In this document: positions 46,800-56,493 of the stretch, piece by piece | Numbering within the stretch: the stretch's first letter is position 1 | How the letters are laid out: every line of letters begins with the position of its first letter | DNA from: Pseudomonas sp. Irchel s3h17 | GTDB lineage: Bacteria > Pseudomonadota > Gammaproteobacteria > Pseudomonadales > Pseudomonadaceae | NCBI RefSeq assembly: GCF_900187505.1 | Contig: NZ_FYDL01000005.1 | Location: forward strand, 96,788-160,787 | Length of the DNA stretch: 64,000 nt | Reading direction: 5' to 3' | Made by a program: the position numbers and the translations under genes | The notes under the pieces: generated by a model | What the model was told of the DNA's origin: nothing | Databases searched by the model: none | Seen by the model: the letters and a program-made list of their open reading frames with translations, nothing else

Positions 46800-47825
46800 A
46801 TGACTGAACAGCGCCCGATTGCGGTCCTGGGAGGCGGAAGCTTTGGTACCGCTGTGGCTAATCTGCTGGCTGAAAACGGTCAGCAGGTGCGGCAATGGAT
46901 GCGAGATCCCGAGCAGGCGGAGGCTATTCGCGTCAATCGCGAAAACCCTCGTTACCTCAAGGGTATCAAGGTGCATCCGGCCGTGGAGCCGGTCACCGAT
47001 TTGCTGGCCACCCTGACCGAGTGCGACCTGTGCTTTGTCGCGCTGCCGTCCAGTGCCCTGCGCGCGGTGCTCGCCCCCCATGCCGAGCGACTGAGTGGCA
47101 AGCTGCTGGTGAGCCTGACCAAGGGCATCGAAGCCCATACCTTCAAGCTGATGAGCGAGATCCTTCAGGAGATCGCTCCACAAGCGCGGATTGGTGTGTT
47201 GTCCGGGCCGAACCTGGCACGTGAAGTGGCCGAGCATGCGCTGACGGCCACCGTGGTTGCCAGTGAAGACGAAGCGCTTTGCCAGCGTGTACAGGCGGCG
47301 CTGCACGGTCGTACCTTCCGCGTCTACGCCAGCGCAGACCGCTTTGGCGTGGAGTTGGGCGGGGCGCTGAAAAACGTTTACGCCATCATTGCCGGCATGG
47401 CGGTCGCGCTGGGCATGGGCGAAAATACCAAGAGCATGCTGATCACGCGCGCGCTGGCGGAAATGACGCGCTTTGCCGTGAACCAGGGCGCCAACCCGAT
47501 GACGTTCCTGGGGCTGGCCGGGGTGGGCGATCTGATCGTGACCTGTTCGTCACCCAAGAGCCGCAACTATCAGGTCGGTTTTGCCCTCGGTCAGGGCTTG
47601 AGCCTGGATGAGGCGGTGACCCGCCTGGGCGAAGTCGCCGAGGGCGTCAATACCCTCAAGGTGCTCAAGGCCAAGGCCCAGGAAGTGGGGGTCTACATGC
47701 CGTTGGTCGCGGGGCTGCATGCCATTCTGTTCGAAGGGCGCACGCTGGAGCAGGTGATTGAACTGCTGATGCGCGGCGAACCGAAAACCGATGTCGACTT
47801 TATCTCCACCAGCGGTTTCAACTGA
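46800..47825 (+). CDS. gpsA: NAD(P)+-dependent glycerol-3-phosphate dehydrogenase
   Basis: Makes sn-glycerol 3-phosphate from dihydroxyacetone phosphate, the backbone precursor of phospholipids. 341 aa. Rossmann motif [20 protein letters not shown] at residues 9-28, [20 protein letters not shown] in the middle, and the catalytic Lys/ligand region [20 protein letters not shown]. The ATG at 46800 fits the family length. A good -10 hexamer TATAAT lies at 46757-46762 with a poor -35. Probable operon with the DUF4389 gene and sixA. Confidence 0.97.
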   Translation: MTEQRPIAVLGGGSFGTAVANLLAENGQQVRQWMRDPEQAEAIRVNRENPRYLKGIKVHPAVEPVTDLLATLTECDLCFVALPSSALRAVLAPHAERLSGKLLVSLTKGIEAHTFKLMSEILQEIAPQARIGVLSGPNLAREVAEHALTATVVASEDEALCQRVQAALHGRTFRVYASADRFGVELGGALKNVYAIIAGMAVALGMGENTKSMLITRALAEMTRFAVNQGANPMTFLGLAGVGDLIVTCSSPKSRNYQVGFALGQGLSLDEAVTRLGEVAEGVNTLKVLKAKAQEVGVYMPLVAGLHAILFEGRTLEQVIELLMRGEPKTDVDFISTSGFN

Positions 47826-47856
47826 GCACTCAATTTACAGGGACTGGGAGCAAGAC

Positions 47857-48204
47857 ATGAGCGATCCAAAAGCAGAAGCCAAGTACGAATCCATCCTGCT
47901 GCGTGTGCTGTGGATGCTGGTCTATGTGCTGGTCTGGCAGGTGGCGCAGTTTATCCTCGGCGCCGTGGTGCTGGTGCAGTTGATCTATCGGCTGATCTAC
48001 GGCGCCCCGAGCGCCAGCCTGATGAACTTCGGTGACAGCCTCAGCCAGTTCCTGGCGCAGATCGGCCGTTTCGGCAGTTTCCATAGCGACCAGAAACCCT
48101 GGCCGTTCGCCGATTGGCCAACCCCGCGCACGCCTGAAGGCGAGGCCCCGCACGCCGTGGCGCCGGCGCCGCACCCGACCCGGGACGAGGAGCCGAAGCT
48201 ATGA
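47857..48204 (+). CDS. DUF4389 membrane protein
   Basis: 115 aa. One or two N-terminal TM segments (about residues 12-50, ILLRVLWMLVYVLVWQVAQF) followed by LIYGAPSASLMNFGDSLSQF and a Pro-rich cytoplasmic or periplasmic tail. This is the DUF4389 pattern; function unknown. Starts 31 bases after gpsA with GGGAG upstream and overlaps sixA by 4 bases. The gpsA-DUF4389-sixA order is a conserved Pseudomonas arrangement as far as I recall. Confidence 0.88.
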   Translation: MSDPKAEAKYESILLRVLWMLVYVLVWQVAQFILGAVVLVQLIYRLIYGAPSASLMNFGDSLSQFLAQIGRFGSFHSDQKPWPFADWPTPRTPEGEAPHAVAPAPHPTRDEEPKL

Positions 48205-48650
48205 AGCTCTGGGTGTTGCGTCACGGTCAGGCCGAGTCCTACGCCCCCAGCGATGCCGAACGGGAACTGACCGCGCAGGGTCGCGAAGAAGTGCTGCGCA
48301 GTGCCGCGCACCTGATCGGCCAGCCGCTGCACGCCATCATCGCCAGCCCCTATGTCCGCGCCCAGCAGACGGCACAACTGGTGCGTGAGGCATTGGGCTT
48401 CGAGCCACAGATTCTCACCGTGTCCTGGCTGACGTCGGACAACAATCCGTTGGCGGTCGTCGGCCACCTCGACTATGCGGACAACATCCTGCTGGTCAGC
48501 CATCAGCCGTTGGTGGGCAACCTGATCGGCTTGTTGCAGCACGGCCACTTGCGCGCACCGCAACCGATGCACACCGCCAGCCTGGCCGAACTGGAAGCGG
48601 ATTACCCACTGGCGGGGGCGATGACGCTCAACAGCGTCAAGCACCCGTAA
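48201..48650 (+). CDS. sixA: Phosphohistidine phosphatase SixA
   Basis: 149-aa histidine phosphatase of the phosphoglycerate-mutase-like fold. The RHG motif is in WVLRHGQAESYAPSDAEREL (His8), and the second catalytic His is in LLVSHQPLVGNLIGLL near 97. SixA enzymes remove phosphate from phosphohistidine proteins, in E. coli the nitrogen phosphotransferase protein PtsO/NPr. Coupled to the DUF4389 gene by a 4-base overlap; followed by a REP doublet rather than a clear terminator. Confidence 0.93.
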   Translation: MKLWVLRHGQAESYAPSDAERELTAQGREEVLRSAAHLIGQPLHAIIASPYVRAQQTAQLVREALGFEPQILTVSWLTSDNNPLAVVGHLDYADNILLVSHQPLVGNLIGLLQHGHLRAPQPMHTASLAELEADYPLAGAMTLNSVKHP

Positions 48651-48672
48651 ACGCAGGGCCGAACCCGATACC

Positions 48673-48813
48673 GTGGCGACGGGGCTTGCCCCCGTCGGCC
48701 AGTCTGCGTTCGGACGAAGCAGTCGTCTTCAGTGTGTTCGGTCAGTCCGACAACACGAGGTGACCGGTTTTAGGGCCGCTTCGCACCCCAGCGCGGGCAA
48801 GCCCGCTCGCCAC
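48673..48813. repeat. REP doublet (diverged), about 141 bp
   Basis: Ends GTGGCGACGGGGCTTGCCCC (48673) and GGGCAAGCCCGCTCGCCAC (to 48813) are imperfect inverted copies, a variant of the REPIN family at 28288 and 58555. Confidence 0.75.
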
Positions 48814-48853
48814 AGGTGCGTGGTTTCCGCTCCCTGATTTGTTCGTAAAAAAA

Positions 48854-48877
48854 GCCAACCAAGCAACCGCTTGGTTG
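48854..48877. promoter_or_regulatory. Strong palindrome upstream of acyl-CoA ligase gene, TetR-type operator
   Basis: CCAACCAAGC (48854-48863), AACC, GCTTGGTTGG (48868-48877): perfect 10-base arms. A TATGCT hexamer at 48880-48885 would be the -10 box, so the site would cover the -35 region. Geometry fits a TetR-family repressor of acyl-CoA metabolism. Confidence 0.65.
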
Positions 48878-48919
48878 GTCTATGCTTGCCGCCACCTCGA
48901 ACAAAAAGGAGCGTCCTCC

Positions 48920-50587
48920 ATGTCCGCCGCTTTTCGTTTGCCGCTGCAAGTGTTCTACGAGCGCGAAGCTCGCCATCCTCATCAGCGCTTCCTGGTGCAG
49001 CCCGTGGGTGGCGGACAGGTGGAAACCCTGACCTGGGCTGACGTCGGGCACCAGGCGCGGTGTGCCGCCCACTGGCTACGCGCCCGCGAATTGCCCAGGG
49101 GCAGTCACATTGCCCTGATTTCGAAAAACTGCGCGCACTGGATCATTGCCGACCTGGCGATCTGGATGGCCGGGCATGTTTCCGTTCCGCTGTACCCCAA
49201 CCTCACCGCCGACTCGGTGGCCCAGGTGCTCGAGCACTCGGAAGCGGCACTGGCGTTCATTGGCAAGCTCGACGACTGGCCGGGCATGTCCAGGGGCGTC
49301 AAGGCCGAGCTTCCCACCATCAGCCTGCCGCTGTGTCCGGCCGGGACGTTCGACTACAGCTGGGCGGACCTGCAGCGCAGCTCTCCGATCCAGGACAACC
49401 CGACTCCAGGCGCCGATGAGCTGGCGACTATCATCTATACCTCCGGCACCACCGGCCTGCCCAAGGGGGTGATGCACAGCTTTGGCGCCCTGGGGTTTGC
49501 GACCACTCATGGCACACAGCTGTTCAACCTGAATGAGTCGGACCGGTTGTTGTCGTACTTGCCCCTGTGCCATGTCGCCGAGCGGATGTTTGTCGAACTG
49601 GCGTCCATCTATACCGGGCAAACGGTGTTCTTTGCCGAAAGCCTCGACACCTTCCTTGCCGACTTGCAGCGCGCACGGCCCACCGCATTGTTTGGTGTGC
49701 CGCGGATCTGGACCCGGTTTCAGATGGGGGTCTACAGCAAGATACCGGCCAAGCGCCTGGATTTTCTCCTGGGCCTGCCAATCATCGGCAAGCGGATCGG
49801 GCACAAGGTGCTCGCCGGACTTGGCCTGGATGCCTTGCGCATTGCCCTGTCCGGTGCCGCGCCGGTGCCGTTGGCCTTGCTGCACTGGTACAAGCGCCTG
49901 GGGCTGGATGTGCTGGAGGTCTACGGCATGACCGAAAGCTGCGGTTACTCCCATATTTCCCTGCCGGGCCAGAGCCTGCCTGGCTGGATCGGCAAGCCTT
50001 GTCCGGAGGTGGACGTTCGCATCGACGAATCCGGCGAGGTGCTGGTGCGCAGCGGCGCGACCATGCTGGGTTATTTCAAGGAGCCGCAGAAGACCGCCGA
50101 GACCCTCACTGAGGACGGCTTCCTGCGCACCGGCGACAAGGGCGAGCAGGACGCCGAGGGCTATCTGCGCCTGACCGGGCGCCTCAAGGAAATCTTCAAG
50201 ACCAGCAAGGGCAAGTACGTGGCGCCGGCACCGATTGAAAACCGCCTGGCGGTGCACTCGCGCATCGAGCAGGTCTGTGTGGTCGGCGATGGACTGAGCG
50301 CGCCACTGGGGTTGTGCGTACTGTCGGCGGTGGGCTTGCAGGACGCCGCCAGTGCAGCACGCGCGGCCTTGCAGGCAAGCCTGGAAAGCCTGCTGCAGGA
50401 GGTCAATGGTGCCCTCGACAAACATGAGCGCCTGCGCCAGTTGGTGGTGGTCAAGGATAACTGGGCGGTGGAAAACGGCTTCCTGACCCCGACCCTGAAG
50501 ATCAAGCGCAACGTGATCGAAGCAGCTTACGGTGCACGGTTTGAAGAGTGGAGTGCGCGTAGCGAGGCGGTCCTGTGGCAGGATTGA
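48920..50587 (+). CDS. Long-chain acyl-CoA synthetase/AMP-binding protein
   Basis: 555-aa adenylate-forming ligase activating a carboxylic acid, probably a fatty acid, to its CoA thioester. Motifs in order: P-loop IIYTSGTTGLPKGVMHSFGA (about 170-189), YLPLCHVAERMFVELASIY, VYGMTESCGYSHISLPGQ (about 334-351) and TGDKGEQDAEGYLRLTGRLK with the adenylation-domain hinge. YFKEPQKTAETLTEDGFLRT resembles the FadD15/long-chain ACSL branch. The ATG at 48920 has AAGGAG upstream; a perfect palindrome overlaps its promoter. Followed 32 bases later by a thioesterase gene, an opposing activity. Confidence 0.92.
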   Translation: MSAAFRLPLQVFYEREARHPHQRFLVQPVGGGQVETLTWADVGHQARCAAHWLRARELPRGSHIALISKNCAHWIIADLAIWMAGHVSVPLYPNLTADSVAQVLEHSEAALAFIGKLDDWPGMSRGVKAELPTISLPLCPAGTFDYSWADLQRSSPIQDNPTPGADELATIIYTSGTTGLPKGVMHSFGALGFATTHGTQLFNLNESDRLLSYLPLCHVAERMFVELASIYTGQTVFFAESLDTFLADLQRARPTALFGVPRIWTRFQMGVYSKIPAKRLDFLLGLPIIGKRIGHKVLAGLGLDALRIALSGAAPVPLALLHWYKRLGLDVLEVYGMTESCGYSHISLPGQSLPGWIGKPCPEVDVRIDESGEVLVRSGATMLGYFKEPQKTAETLTEDGFLRTGDKGEQDAEGYLRLTGRLKEIFKTSKGKYVAPAPIENRLAVHSRIEQVCVVGDGLSAPLGLCVLSAVGLQDAASAARAALQASLESLLQEVNGALDKHERLRQLVVVKDNWAVENGFLTPTLKIKRNVIEAAYGARFEEWSARSEAVLWQD

Positions 50588-50619
50588 TTGCGACAACACC
50601 AATAACAAAGGACGTAGTG

Positions 50620-51063
50620 ATGAGCCTGTGGCGGACCCTTCCCAACATTGAACACTTGAACGAGACTCAGAAGAACACCATTGGCGAAGTGCTGGATATA
50701 CGCTTCGAAGCCTTTGATGACGAGTCACTGACCGCCAGCATGGTCGTCGATCACCGTACCCGTCAGCCCTTTGGCTTGTTGCACGGTGGCGCCTCGGTGG
50801 TCCTGGCTGAAACCGTGGGCTCGATGGCCAGTTTCCTGTGCCTGGACCCCGGCAAGTACTACTGCGTGGGCCTGGAAATCAACGCCAACCACTTGCGCGG
50901 CCTGCGCAGCGGACGGGTGACGGCGGTGGCCAGGGCGATCCACATCGGCCGTACTACCCACGTCTGGGACATTCGCCTGAGCGGCGATGAAGGCAAGGCC
51001 AGTTGCGTGTCGCGCCTGACCATGGCGGTGGTGCCGCTGGGTGAGGCGCCACCGGCTCGTTGA
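50620..51063 (+). CDS. Hotdog thioesterase (PaaI/MenI-type)
   Basis: 147-aa acyl-CoA thioesterase. RQPFGLLHGGASVVLAETVG contains the HGG loop and catalytic Glu near residue 63; LEINANHLRGLRSGRVTAVA follows. This matches the YdiI/MenI-like branch (dimers of dimers acting on aryl and acyl-CoA). AAAGGA is 6 bases before the ATG. Directly downstream of the acyl-CoA ligase, so the two may share substrate range. Confidence 0.9.
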   Translation: MSLWRTLPNIEHLNETQKNTIGEVLDIRFEAFDDESLTASMVVDHRTRQPFGLLHGGASVVLAETVGSMASFLCLDPGKYYCVGLEINANHLRGLRSGRVTAVARAIHIGRTTHVWDIRLSGDEGKASCVSRLTMAVVPLGEAPPAR

Positions 51064-51081
51064 GATACATCAGCATTCCAT

Positions 51082-51109
51082 GTGGCGTGGGAGCAAGCTC
51101 CCTCGCCAC
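51082..51109. repeat. Single compact REP palindrome
   Basis: A 28-base hairpin whose ends are GTGGCG and CGCCAC and whose core is GGGAGC-AA-GCTCCC, i.e. the outer sequence of the 131-base REPINs with the interior missing. May also act as a terminator for the thioesterase gene, though no T-run follows. Confidence 0.75.
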
Positions 51110-51223
51110 AGAGTCCACCGCGCAAATGGCCTGACTGTCATCATTCATGGCAGTTACAGTCATTGCCGCGGGATCGCGTCTTGCGGACAATCAACACCTG
51201 ATTTTGTTTATGGACACGCCGTT

Positions 51224-52030
51224 ATGCCGCAGCAGATTTTTTTCACCCATGCCAATGGCTTTCCTTCAGGCACTTACGGCAAGTTGTTTGCCGCGCTGGC
51301 GCCGGAGTATCAGGTCGCGCATCTGCAGCAGCATGCCCATGACCCCAGGTTTCCGGCGGACGACAACTGGTACAACCTGGTGGATGAACTGATTCATCAC
51401 CTGGAACAGCAACCCGGGCCTGTGTGGGGCGTCGGGCACTCCTTCGGCGGGGTGCTGCACCTGCACGCCGCCCTGCGTTGCCCGCACCTGTATCGCGGCG
51501 TGGTGATGCTCGATTCCCCTGTGCTGACCCGCACGGACCAGTGGGTCATTCGTGCGGCCAAGCGCTTTGGCTTTATCGATCGGCTGACCCCGGCGGGGCG
51601 TACCCTGGGGCGTCGCGAAGAGTTTGCCGACCTGGAGTCGGCGCGTCGTTACTTCGCCGGCAAGACCCTGTTTCGCGGCTTTGACCCGGAATGCTTCGAC
51701 GCCTATCTGCAGCACGGCCTGCACAAGGTCGGTGAGCGTCTGCGGTTGCGCTTTGATCCGGCCACCGAGATCAGTATCTACCGTGGCGTGCCGCATACCA
51801 GCCCGGGGCGCACCCGCCAGTTGAAAGTGCCGCTGGCCGTGGTGCGTGGCCGCCAGAGCAAGGTGGTCATGCGCCATCATGCAAACTCCGTCGGCCGCCT
51901 GCCTCAAGGCGAGTCGCTGACCATGCCCGGTGGTCATATGTTCCCGCTGGAGCGCCCACAGGACACGGCCGCGCTGCTCAAGGACCTGTTCACCCGCTGG
52001 GAAGGCCGCAGCGAGCGGAGCTGCGCATGA
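51224..52030 (+). CDS. Alpha/beta hydrolase (first of a coupled pair)
   Basis: 268-aa cytoplasmic hydrolase. IFFTHANGFPSGTYGKLFAA gives the oxyanion strand, GVGHSFGGVLHLHAAL the nucleophile Ser near residue 72, and the His is in GGHMFPLERPQD near 245. Probable esterase or thioesterase; substrate unknown. It overlaps the next hydrolase by 4 bases and shares the fold but not the detailed sequence, so this looks like an old duplication or functional pairing. Confidence 0.88.
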   Translation: MPQQIFFTHANGFPSGTYGKLFAALAPEYQVAHLQQHAHDPRFPADDNWYNLVDELIHHLEQQPGPVWGVGHSFGGVLHLHAALRCPHLYRGVVMLDSPVLTRTDQWVIRAAKRFGFIDRLTPAGRTLGRREEFADLESARRYFAGKTLFRGFDPECFDAYLQHGLHKVGERLRLRFDPATEISIYRGVPHTSPGRTRQLKVPLAVVRGRQSKVVMRHHANSVGRLPQGESLTMPGGHMFPLERPQDTAALLKDLFTRWEGRSERSCA

Positions 52031-52878
52031 GCAGCGTCGAAGAGGTCCGACTGAGCCTGCCGCATATCGAGTTGGCGGCCCATCTGTTCGGGCCCGAAGA
52101 CGGTCTGCCGGTGATTGCCCTGCACGGCTGGCTGGACAACGCCAACAGCTTTGCGCGGTTGGCGCCCAAGCTTGAGGGCTTGCGGATTGTTGCCCTGGAC
52201 ATGGCCGGTCATGGGCATTCCGGGCATCGGCCATTGGGCGCCGGTTATGCGCTGTGGGATTACGCGTACGATGTGCTGCAGGTTGCCGAACAACTGGGCT
52301 GGAAGCGTTTTGCGCTGCTGGGCCACTCCCTGGGGGCGATTGTCTCGGTGGTGCTGGCCGGTGCGTTGCCCGAGCGCGTGACGCACCTGGCGTTGATCGA
52401 TGGGGTGATTCCGCCTACCACCCCCCACGACAATGCCGCCGAACGCATGGGCATGGCGCTGCAGGCGCAACTGGACCTGCAGCACAAGAGCAAGCCGGTC
52501 TACAGCACCCTGGAGCGGGCCGTGGAAGTACGCATGAAAGGCCTGGTTGCGGTCACTCGCGAAGCGGCCGAACTGCTGGCGCAACGGGGGTTGATGCCCG
52601 TTCCCGGCGGTTACACCTGGCGCACCGACAGCCGCCTGACGCTGGCGTCCCCGATGCGTCTGTCGGATGAGCAGGCCATGTCCTTCGTTCAGCGCATCCA
52701 GTGCCCCGCGCACCTGGTGGTGGCGGCTGACGGGATGCTGGCCAGGCATGCGTCGTTGCTGGAACGTCTACCCTTTAGCCGAGAACAGTTGCCGGGTGGC
52801 CACCATTTGCACCTGAATGACGAGGCGGGCGCCACCCTTGTTGCAGACTGTTTCAATCGGTTTTTCGCCATTCCTTGA
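52027..52878 (+). CDS. Alpha/beta hydrolase (second of the pair)
   Basis: 283 aa. [20 protein letters not shown], then [15 protein letters not shown], nucleophile elbow [20 protein letters not shown] (Ser near 101), and His in [12 protein letters not shown] near 260. The pattern is close to esterases and to haloalkane- or epoxide-type hydrolases, without the residues that would define either. The start ATGA overlaps the upstream gene; 50 bases separate it from the GST gene. Confidence 0.9.
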   Translation: MSSVEEVRLSLPHIELAAHLFGPEDGLPVIALHGWLDNANSFARLAPKLEGLRIVALDMAGHGHSGHRPLGAGYALWDYAYDVLQVAEQLGWKRFALLGHSLGAIVSVVLAGALPERVTHLALIDGVIPPTTPHDNAAERMGMALQAQLDLQHKSKPVYSTLERAVEVRMKGLVAVTREAAELLAQRGLMPVPGGYTWRTDSRLTLASPMRLSDEQAMSFVQRIQCPAHLVVAADGMLARHASLLERLPFSREQLPGGHHLHLNDEAGATLVADCFNRFFAIP

Positions 52879-52928
52879 CTTGCGCGGGGCAACTGTCGAG
52901 GCTGGGCGGGTTGAAATGGGAGACAACC

Positions 52929-53588
52929 ATGATAGATCTCTACACCGCTGCGACCCCTAATGGCCACAAGGTCTCTATCGTGCTCGAAGAACTCGACATG
53001 CCCTACACGGTGCATGCCTTGAGTTTCGACCAGAAGGAACAAAAGGCACCCGAGTTTCTCAAGATCAATCCCAATGGCCGGATTCCGGCGATTGTCGACC
53101 GCGCCAACGGGGATTTCGCCGTGTTTGAATCCGGCGCGATTCTCATCTATCTGGCTGAACTGAGTGGGCAACTGTTGCCCAATGATCCGAAAGGGCGCTC
53201 GGTGGCGATCCAGTGGCTGATGTTTCAAATGGGCGGTATCGGTCCGATGCAGGGCCAGGCCAATGTGTTTTTTCGCTACTTTCCGGAAAAACTGCAGGGC
53301 GCCATCGACCGCTACCAGCATGAAACCCGGCGCTTGTATGAAGTGCTCGACACCCGCCTGGAGTCCGTCGAGTTCCTGGCCGACGCCTACAGCATTGCCG
53401 ATATCGCGACCTACCCGTGGGTCCGTGGCCATGAATGGTCCGGGGTCCCGGTCGACGGCTTGCCCGCCCTGCAGCGCTGGATGGCGGCGATGGCGCAACG
53501 CCCGGCTGTGCAGCGTGGTTTGCTGGTGCCGCAACGCGTTGACGACGCCAGCGTCATAAAGGGCGCCCAGGCCATGCTGATCCGATGA
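52929..53588 (+). CDS. Glutathione S-transferase family protein (Nu-like)
   Basis: 219 aa. Thioredoxin-fold N-terminal domain with [20 protein letters not shown] (Asn-Gly-His-Lys instead of the Ser/Cys of other GSTs), cis-Pro in [20 protein letters not shown], and an all-alpha C-terminal domain with [19 protein letters not shown]. This matches the Nu class (YfcG/YghU), which shows disulphide-bond reductase activity. The ATG at 52929 follows GGGAG. Overlaps the DUF4892 gene by 4 bases. Confidence 0.92.
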   Translation: MIDLYTAATPNGHKVSIVLEELDMPYTVHALSFDQKEQKAPEFLKINPNGRIPAIVDRANGDFAVFESGAILIYLAELSGQLLPNDPKGRSVAIQWLMFQMGGIGPMQGQANVFFRYFPEKLQGAIDRYQHETRRLYEVLDTRLESVEFLADAYSIADIATYPWVRGHEWSGVPVDGLPALQRWMAAMAQRPAVQRGLLVPQRVDDASVIKGAQAMLIR

Positions 53589-54418
53589 GAGTGCCTTCCA
53601 GTTTGAAAAGAATGAGTGTTGCCTGCTGGCTTGCGGCAGGGTGTTTCAGTGGGCTGGTGGTCGCCGCCGATGTTCCTGGCAGCCAGGATCTGCCAGGGGT
53701 GCCCCGGATGGTGGATGCGCAGATTGTCGACTACCGCCCGGCGGCCGAGCTTGAGCGGATTTACCCAATGGGTTCGATCCGCAAAATCAGCGGCCAGTTG
53801 CGTTTCGACGGGCAGGTCAATGCCCGTGGGCACATGACCTCGGTGACCTACGAACTGCCGCCGGATCATTCGTCCCTCTCGGCCTTTACCGCAGCCCGCG
53901 AAGCCTTGCAGAAGCAGGGCGCCGAACTGTTGTTCTGGTGCCAGGCCCGTGATTGCGGAGAAAGCAGCCTGTGGGCCAATGAGGTCTTTGGCAACGCCAA
54001 GCTCTATGGCGTCGATAACGCACAGGCTTACCTGCTGCTGCGCCTGGCGCCGCCCCAGGACAATTCGCTGGTGGCGCTCTACAGCATCACCCGCGGCAAT
54101 CGCCGGGCGTACCTGCATGTCGAGCAGTTCGAAGCCAGTGCGCCACTGGGCGACCTGTTGCCGACCTCCGCCACCTTGTTGCGTCAACTCAAGGACACGG
54201 GAGTGCTGGATCTGCCACGCCTGAACGGCGACCCACAAACGGCCTGGCTGACCTTGCTGTCCCGTGGGCTGAATCTGGACACCACGTTACGCATCAGCTT
54301 GTCCGGGGCTAATGCCGAAGCCTGGCGCCAGGCGCTGGTCGATCAGGGCGTGCGTACCGCGCGCCTGGAGCTTGGCACGGTGGAAACGCCAGGCCTGCGG
54401 CTTGAGCTTCTGCGTTAA
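53585..54418 (+). CDS. DUF4892 periplasmic protein
   Basis: 277 aa with a signal peptide (about residues 1-28, ending LVVAA). The mature part has [20 protein letters not shown], then [19 protein letters not shown] and the Cys pair in [20 protein letters not shown] near 116-122, then [20 protein letters not shown], the normal DUF4892 layout; the C-terminal third resembles OmpA-like peptidoglycan-binding halves only vaguely. Function unknown. Coupled to the GST gene. Confidence 0.87.
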   Translation: MRVPSSLKRMSVACWLAAGCFSGLVVAADVPGSQDLPGVPRMVDAQIVDYRPAAELERIYPMGSIRKISGQLRFDGQVNARGHMTSVTYELPPDHSSLSAFTAAREALQKQGAELLFWCQARDCGESSLWANEVFGNAKLYGVDNAQAYLLLRLAPPQDNSLVALYSITRGNRRAYLHVEQFEASAPLGDLLPTSATLLRQLKDTGVLDLPRLNGDPQTAWLTLLSRGLNLDTTLRISLSGANAEAWRQALVDQGVRTARLELGTVETPGLRLELLR

Positions 54419-54424
54419 GCTTGC

Positions 54425-54458
54425 GGCAGGCGAGCGCGCTGTCAGCCGTTCGCCTGCC
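54425..54458 (+). terminator. Hairpin after DUF4892 gene
   Basis: GGCAGGCGA (54425-54433) pairs with TCGCCTGCC (54450-54458); no T-run, so weak or rho-assisted. Confidence 0.4.
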
Positions 54459-54490
54459 TCCTTGTCGATTGACCCTGTTCGAGATTCTTC

Positions 54491-55546
54491 ATGCTCAATA
54501 ATGATCGGCTATTGGTGCAGATCCTGCTTTTGGTGTTGTTCGGTGCCAGCTTCTGGGTGATGGCGCCCTTCTGGTCGGCGCTGTTCTGGGGCGCGGTGCT
54601 GGCGTTCGCCAGTTGGCCGCTGATGCGTCTTCTGACCCGCTGGCTCAATGGTCGTGAATCCCTCGCGGCGGGCGTGCTGACGCTGGGCTGGATGGTGCTG
54701 GTGGCGGTGCCGCTGGTGTGGCTGGGGTTCAACCTGGTGGACCATGTGCGCGACGCAACCGCGCTGTTCAAGGATGTGCAGGTCGATGGCCTGCCCGAAG
54801 CGCCGGCGTGGCTGGGTGGTGTACCCCTGGTCGGCGAGCGGTTGGTGGGGCTCTGGAACAGCATCGACCAGCAAGGTGCGGCGCTGATGTTGTCGGTCAA
54901 GCCCTACCTCGGACAGGTCGGCAACTGGTTGCTGGCGCGCAGCGCGCAGATTGGCGGCGGTATCCTTGAACTGGCCTTGAGCATTGTCTTCGTGTTCTTT
55001 TTCTATCGGGATGGCCCACGCCTGGCGATGTTCGTCCATCGCCTGCTGGAACGCCTGATCGGTGATCGTGCCGGTTACTACATCTCGCTGGTGGCCGGTA
55101 CCGTGCAGCGGGTGGTCAACGGGGTCATCGGCACGGCCGCCGCCCAAGCCGTCCTGGCCTTGATCGGCTTCCTGATTGCCGGCGTGCCAGGGGCGTTGGT
55201 GCTGGGCATCGTCACGTTCCTGCTCAGCCTGATTCCCATGGGGCCGCCGTTGGTGTGGATTCCCGCCACGGCCTGGCTGGTGTGGAAGGGTGAATACGGT
55301 ATGGCGGTATTCCTCGGTATCTGGGGTACGTTCATCATCAGCGGTGTCGACAATGTGCTCAAACCGTACCTGATCAGCCGTGGCGGCAACCTGCCGCTGG
55401 TAATTGTGTTGCTCGGGGTGTTCGGCGGCTTGATTGCCTTCGGTTTTATCGGCTTGTTTGTCGGGCCGACCTTGTTGGCGGTGGCCTACAGCCTGTTGAT
55501 CGACTGGAGCAAGAGTCAGACACGGGTTGAAGAAAAGCGCGAGTAA
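54491..55546 (+). CDS. AI-2E family transporter
   Basis: 351-aa inner-membrane protein of the AI-2E family (PF01594), with two N-terminal TM hairpins, a soluble middle region (about 75-150) and a C-terminal membrane block. [20 protein letters not shown] and [20 protein letters not shown] are typical; [20 protein letters not shown] is the most conserved family segment. Despite the name, most members are not shown to move autoinducer-2, and Na/H antiport is known for some. ATG 73 bases after the DUF4892 gene. Confidence 0.92.
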   Translation: MLNNDRLLVQILLLVLFGASFWVMAPFWSALFWGAVLAFASWPLMRLLTRWLNGRESLAAGVLTLGWMVLVAVPLVWLGFNLVDHVRDATALFKDVQVDGLPEAPAWLGGVPLVGERLVGLWNSIDQQGAALMLSVKPYLGQVGNWLLARSAQIGGGILELALSIVFVFFFYRDGPRLAMFVHRLLERLIGDRAGYYISLVAGTVQRVVNGVIGTAAAQAVLALIGFLIAGVPGALVLGIVTFLLSLIPMGPPLVWIPATAWLVWKGEYGMAVFLGIWGTFIISGVDNVLKPYLISRGGNLPLVIVLLGVFGGLIAFGFIGLFVGPTLLAVAYSLLIDWSKSQTRVEEKRE

Positions 55547-55716
55547 CCGGTTTTTGCTGTCGGGCCCCCATGCCGGGCTCGACGCAAATGGCGTGTCTGC
55601 CGGGTTTTTATCCGCCCAATGACGCCGTTGACGATGAATTACTGATCATCGGGTCCCGGACGGGCTCGTGTTCCGCTACAATGCGCGCCGATTTCGACTT
55701 GCCTGAGAGCCCACTC

Positions 55717-56415
55717 ATGTCCGCCTGCCAGACTCCTATCATCGTCGCCCTGGATTTCCCTACCCGTGACGCCGCACTGAAGCTGGCCGACCAGTTGGAC
55801 CCGAAACTGTGCCGGGTCAAAGTCGGTAAAGAGCTGTTTACCAGCTGTGCTTCGGAAATCGTCGGGACCCTGCGCGACAAGGGTTTTGAAGTGTTCCTGG
55901 ACCTCAAGTTCCACGACATTCCCAACACCACCGCCATGGCCGTCAAGGCCGCTGCGGAAATGGGCGTGTGGATGGTCAACGTCCACTGTTCCGGCGGCCT
56001 GCGCATGATGGCGGCCTGCCGTGAAGTGCTGGACCAGCGCAGCGGTCCAAAGCCGTTGCTGATCGGTGTGACCGTGCTGACCAGCATGGAGCGTGAAGAC
56101 CTGGCCGGGATCGGCCTGGACATCGAGCCGCAGGAGCAGGTGCTGCGCCTGGCCGCATTGGCGGAGAAGGCCGGGATGGACGGCCTGGTGTGCTCGGCGC
56201 TGGAAGCCCGGGCCCTGAAGTCGGCGCACCCGTCGCTGCAACTGGTGACCCCGGGGATTCGTCCGGCGGGCAGCGCCCAGGACGACCAGCGTCGCATCCT
56301 GACCCCGCGTCAGGCGCTGGACGCCGGTTCCGACTATCTGGTGATCGGCCGTCCGATCAGCCAGGCCGCCGATCCGGCCAAGGCGTTGGCTGCGGTCGTC
56401 GCCGAACTGGCCTGA
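55717..56415 (+). CDS. pyrF: Orotidine 5'-phosphate decarboxylase
   Basis: Last step of UMP synthesis; 232 aa. The catalytic Asp-Lys-x-x-Asp array is [20 protein letters not shown], with [20 protein letters not shown] before it and [20 protein letters not shown] binding phosphate. [18 protein letters not shown] closes the barrel. The ATG at 55717 is preceded by GAGAG. A TACAAT hexamer at 55677-55682 is a candidate -10. Stands alone and ends at a REP-like hairpin. Confidence 0.97.
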   Translation: MSACQTPIIVALDFPTRDAALKLADQLDPKLCRVKVGKELFTSCASEIVGTLRDKGFEVFLDLKFHDIPNTTAMAVKAAAEMGVWMVNVHCSGGLRMMAACREVLDQRSGPKPLLIGVTVLTSMEREDLAGIGLDIEPQEQVLRLAALAEKAGMDGLVCSALEARALKSAHPSLQLVTPGIRPAGSAQDDQRRILTPRQALDAGSDYLVIGRPISQAADPAKALAAVVAELA

Positions 56416-56436
56416 TCAAGCACTGAAGATCCGCAT

Positions 56437-56466
56437 GTGAGAGAGCGCCGCTCGGCACTCTCCCAC
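56437..56466. repeat. REP-like hairpin between pyrF and CurA-type gene
   Basis: TGTGAGAGAGCGCC (56437-56450) pairs with GGCACTCTCCCACA (to 56466) with two mismatches, loop about 2-4. Between convergent genes, so it may also terminate transcription. Confidence 0.55.
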
Positions 56467-56493
56467 AGGGATTGGCTGTCGCCAGGTGTCGCA

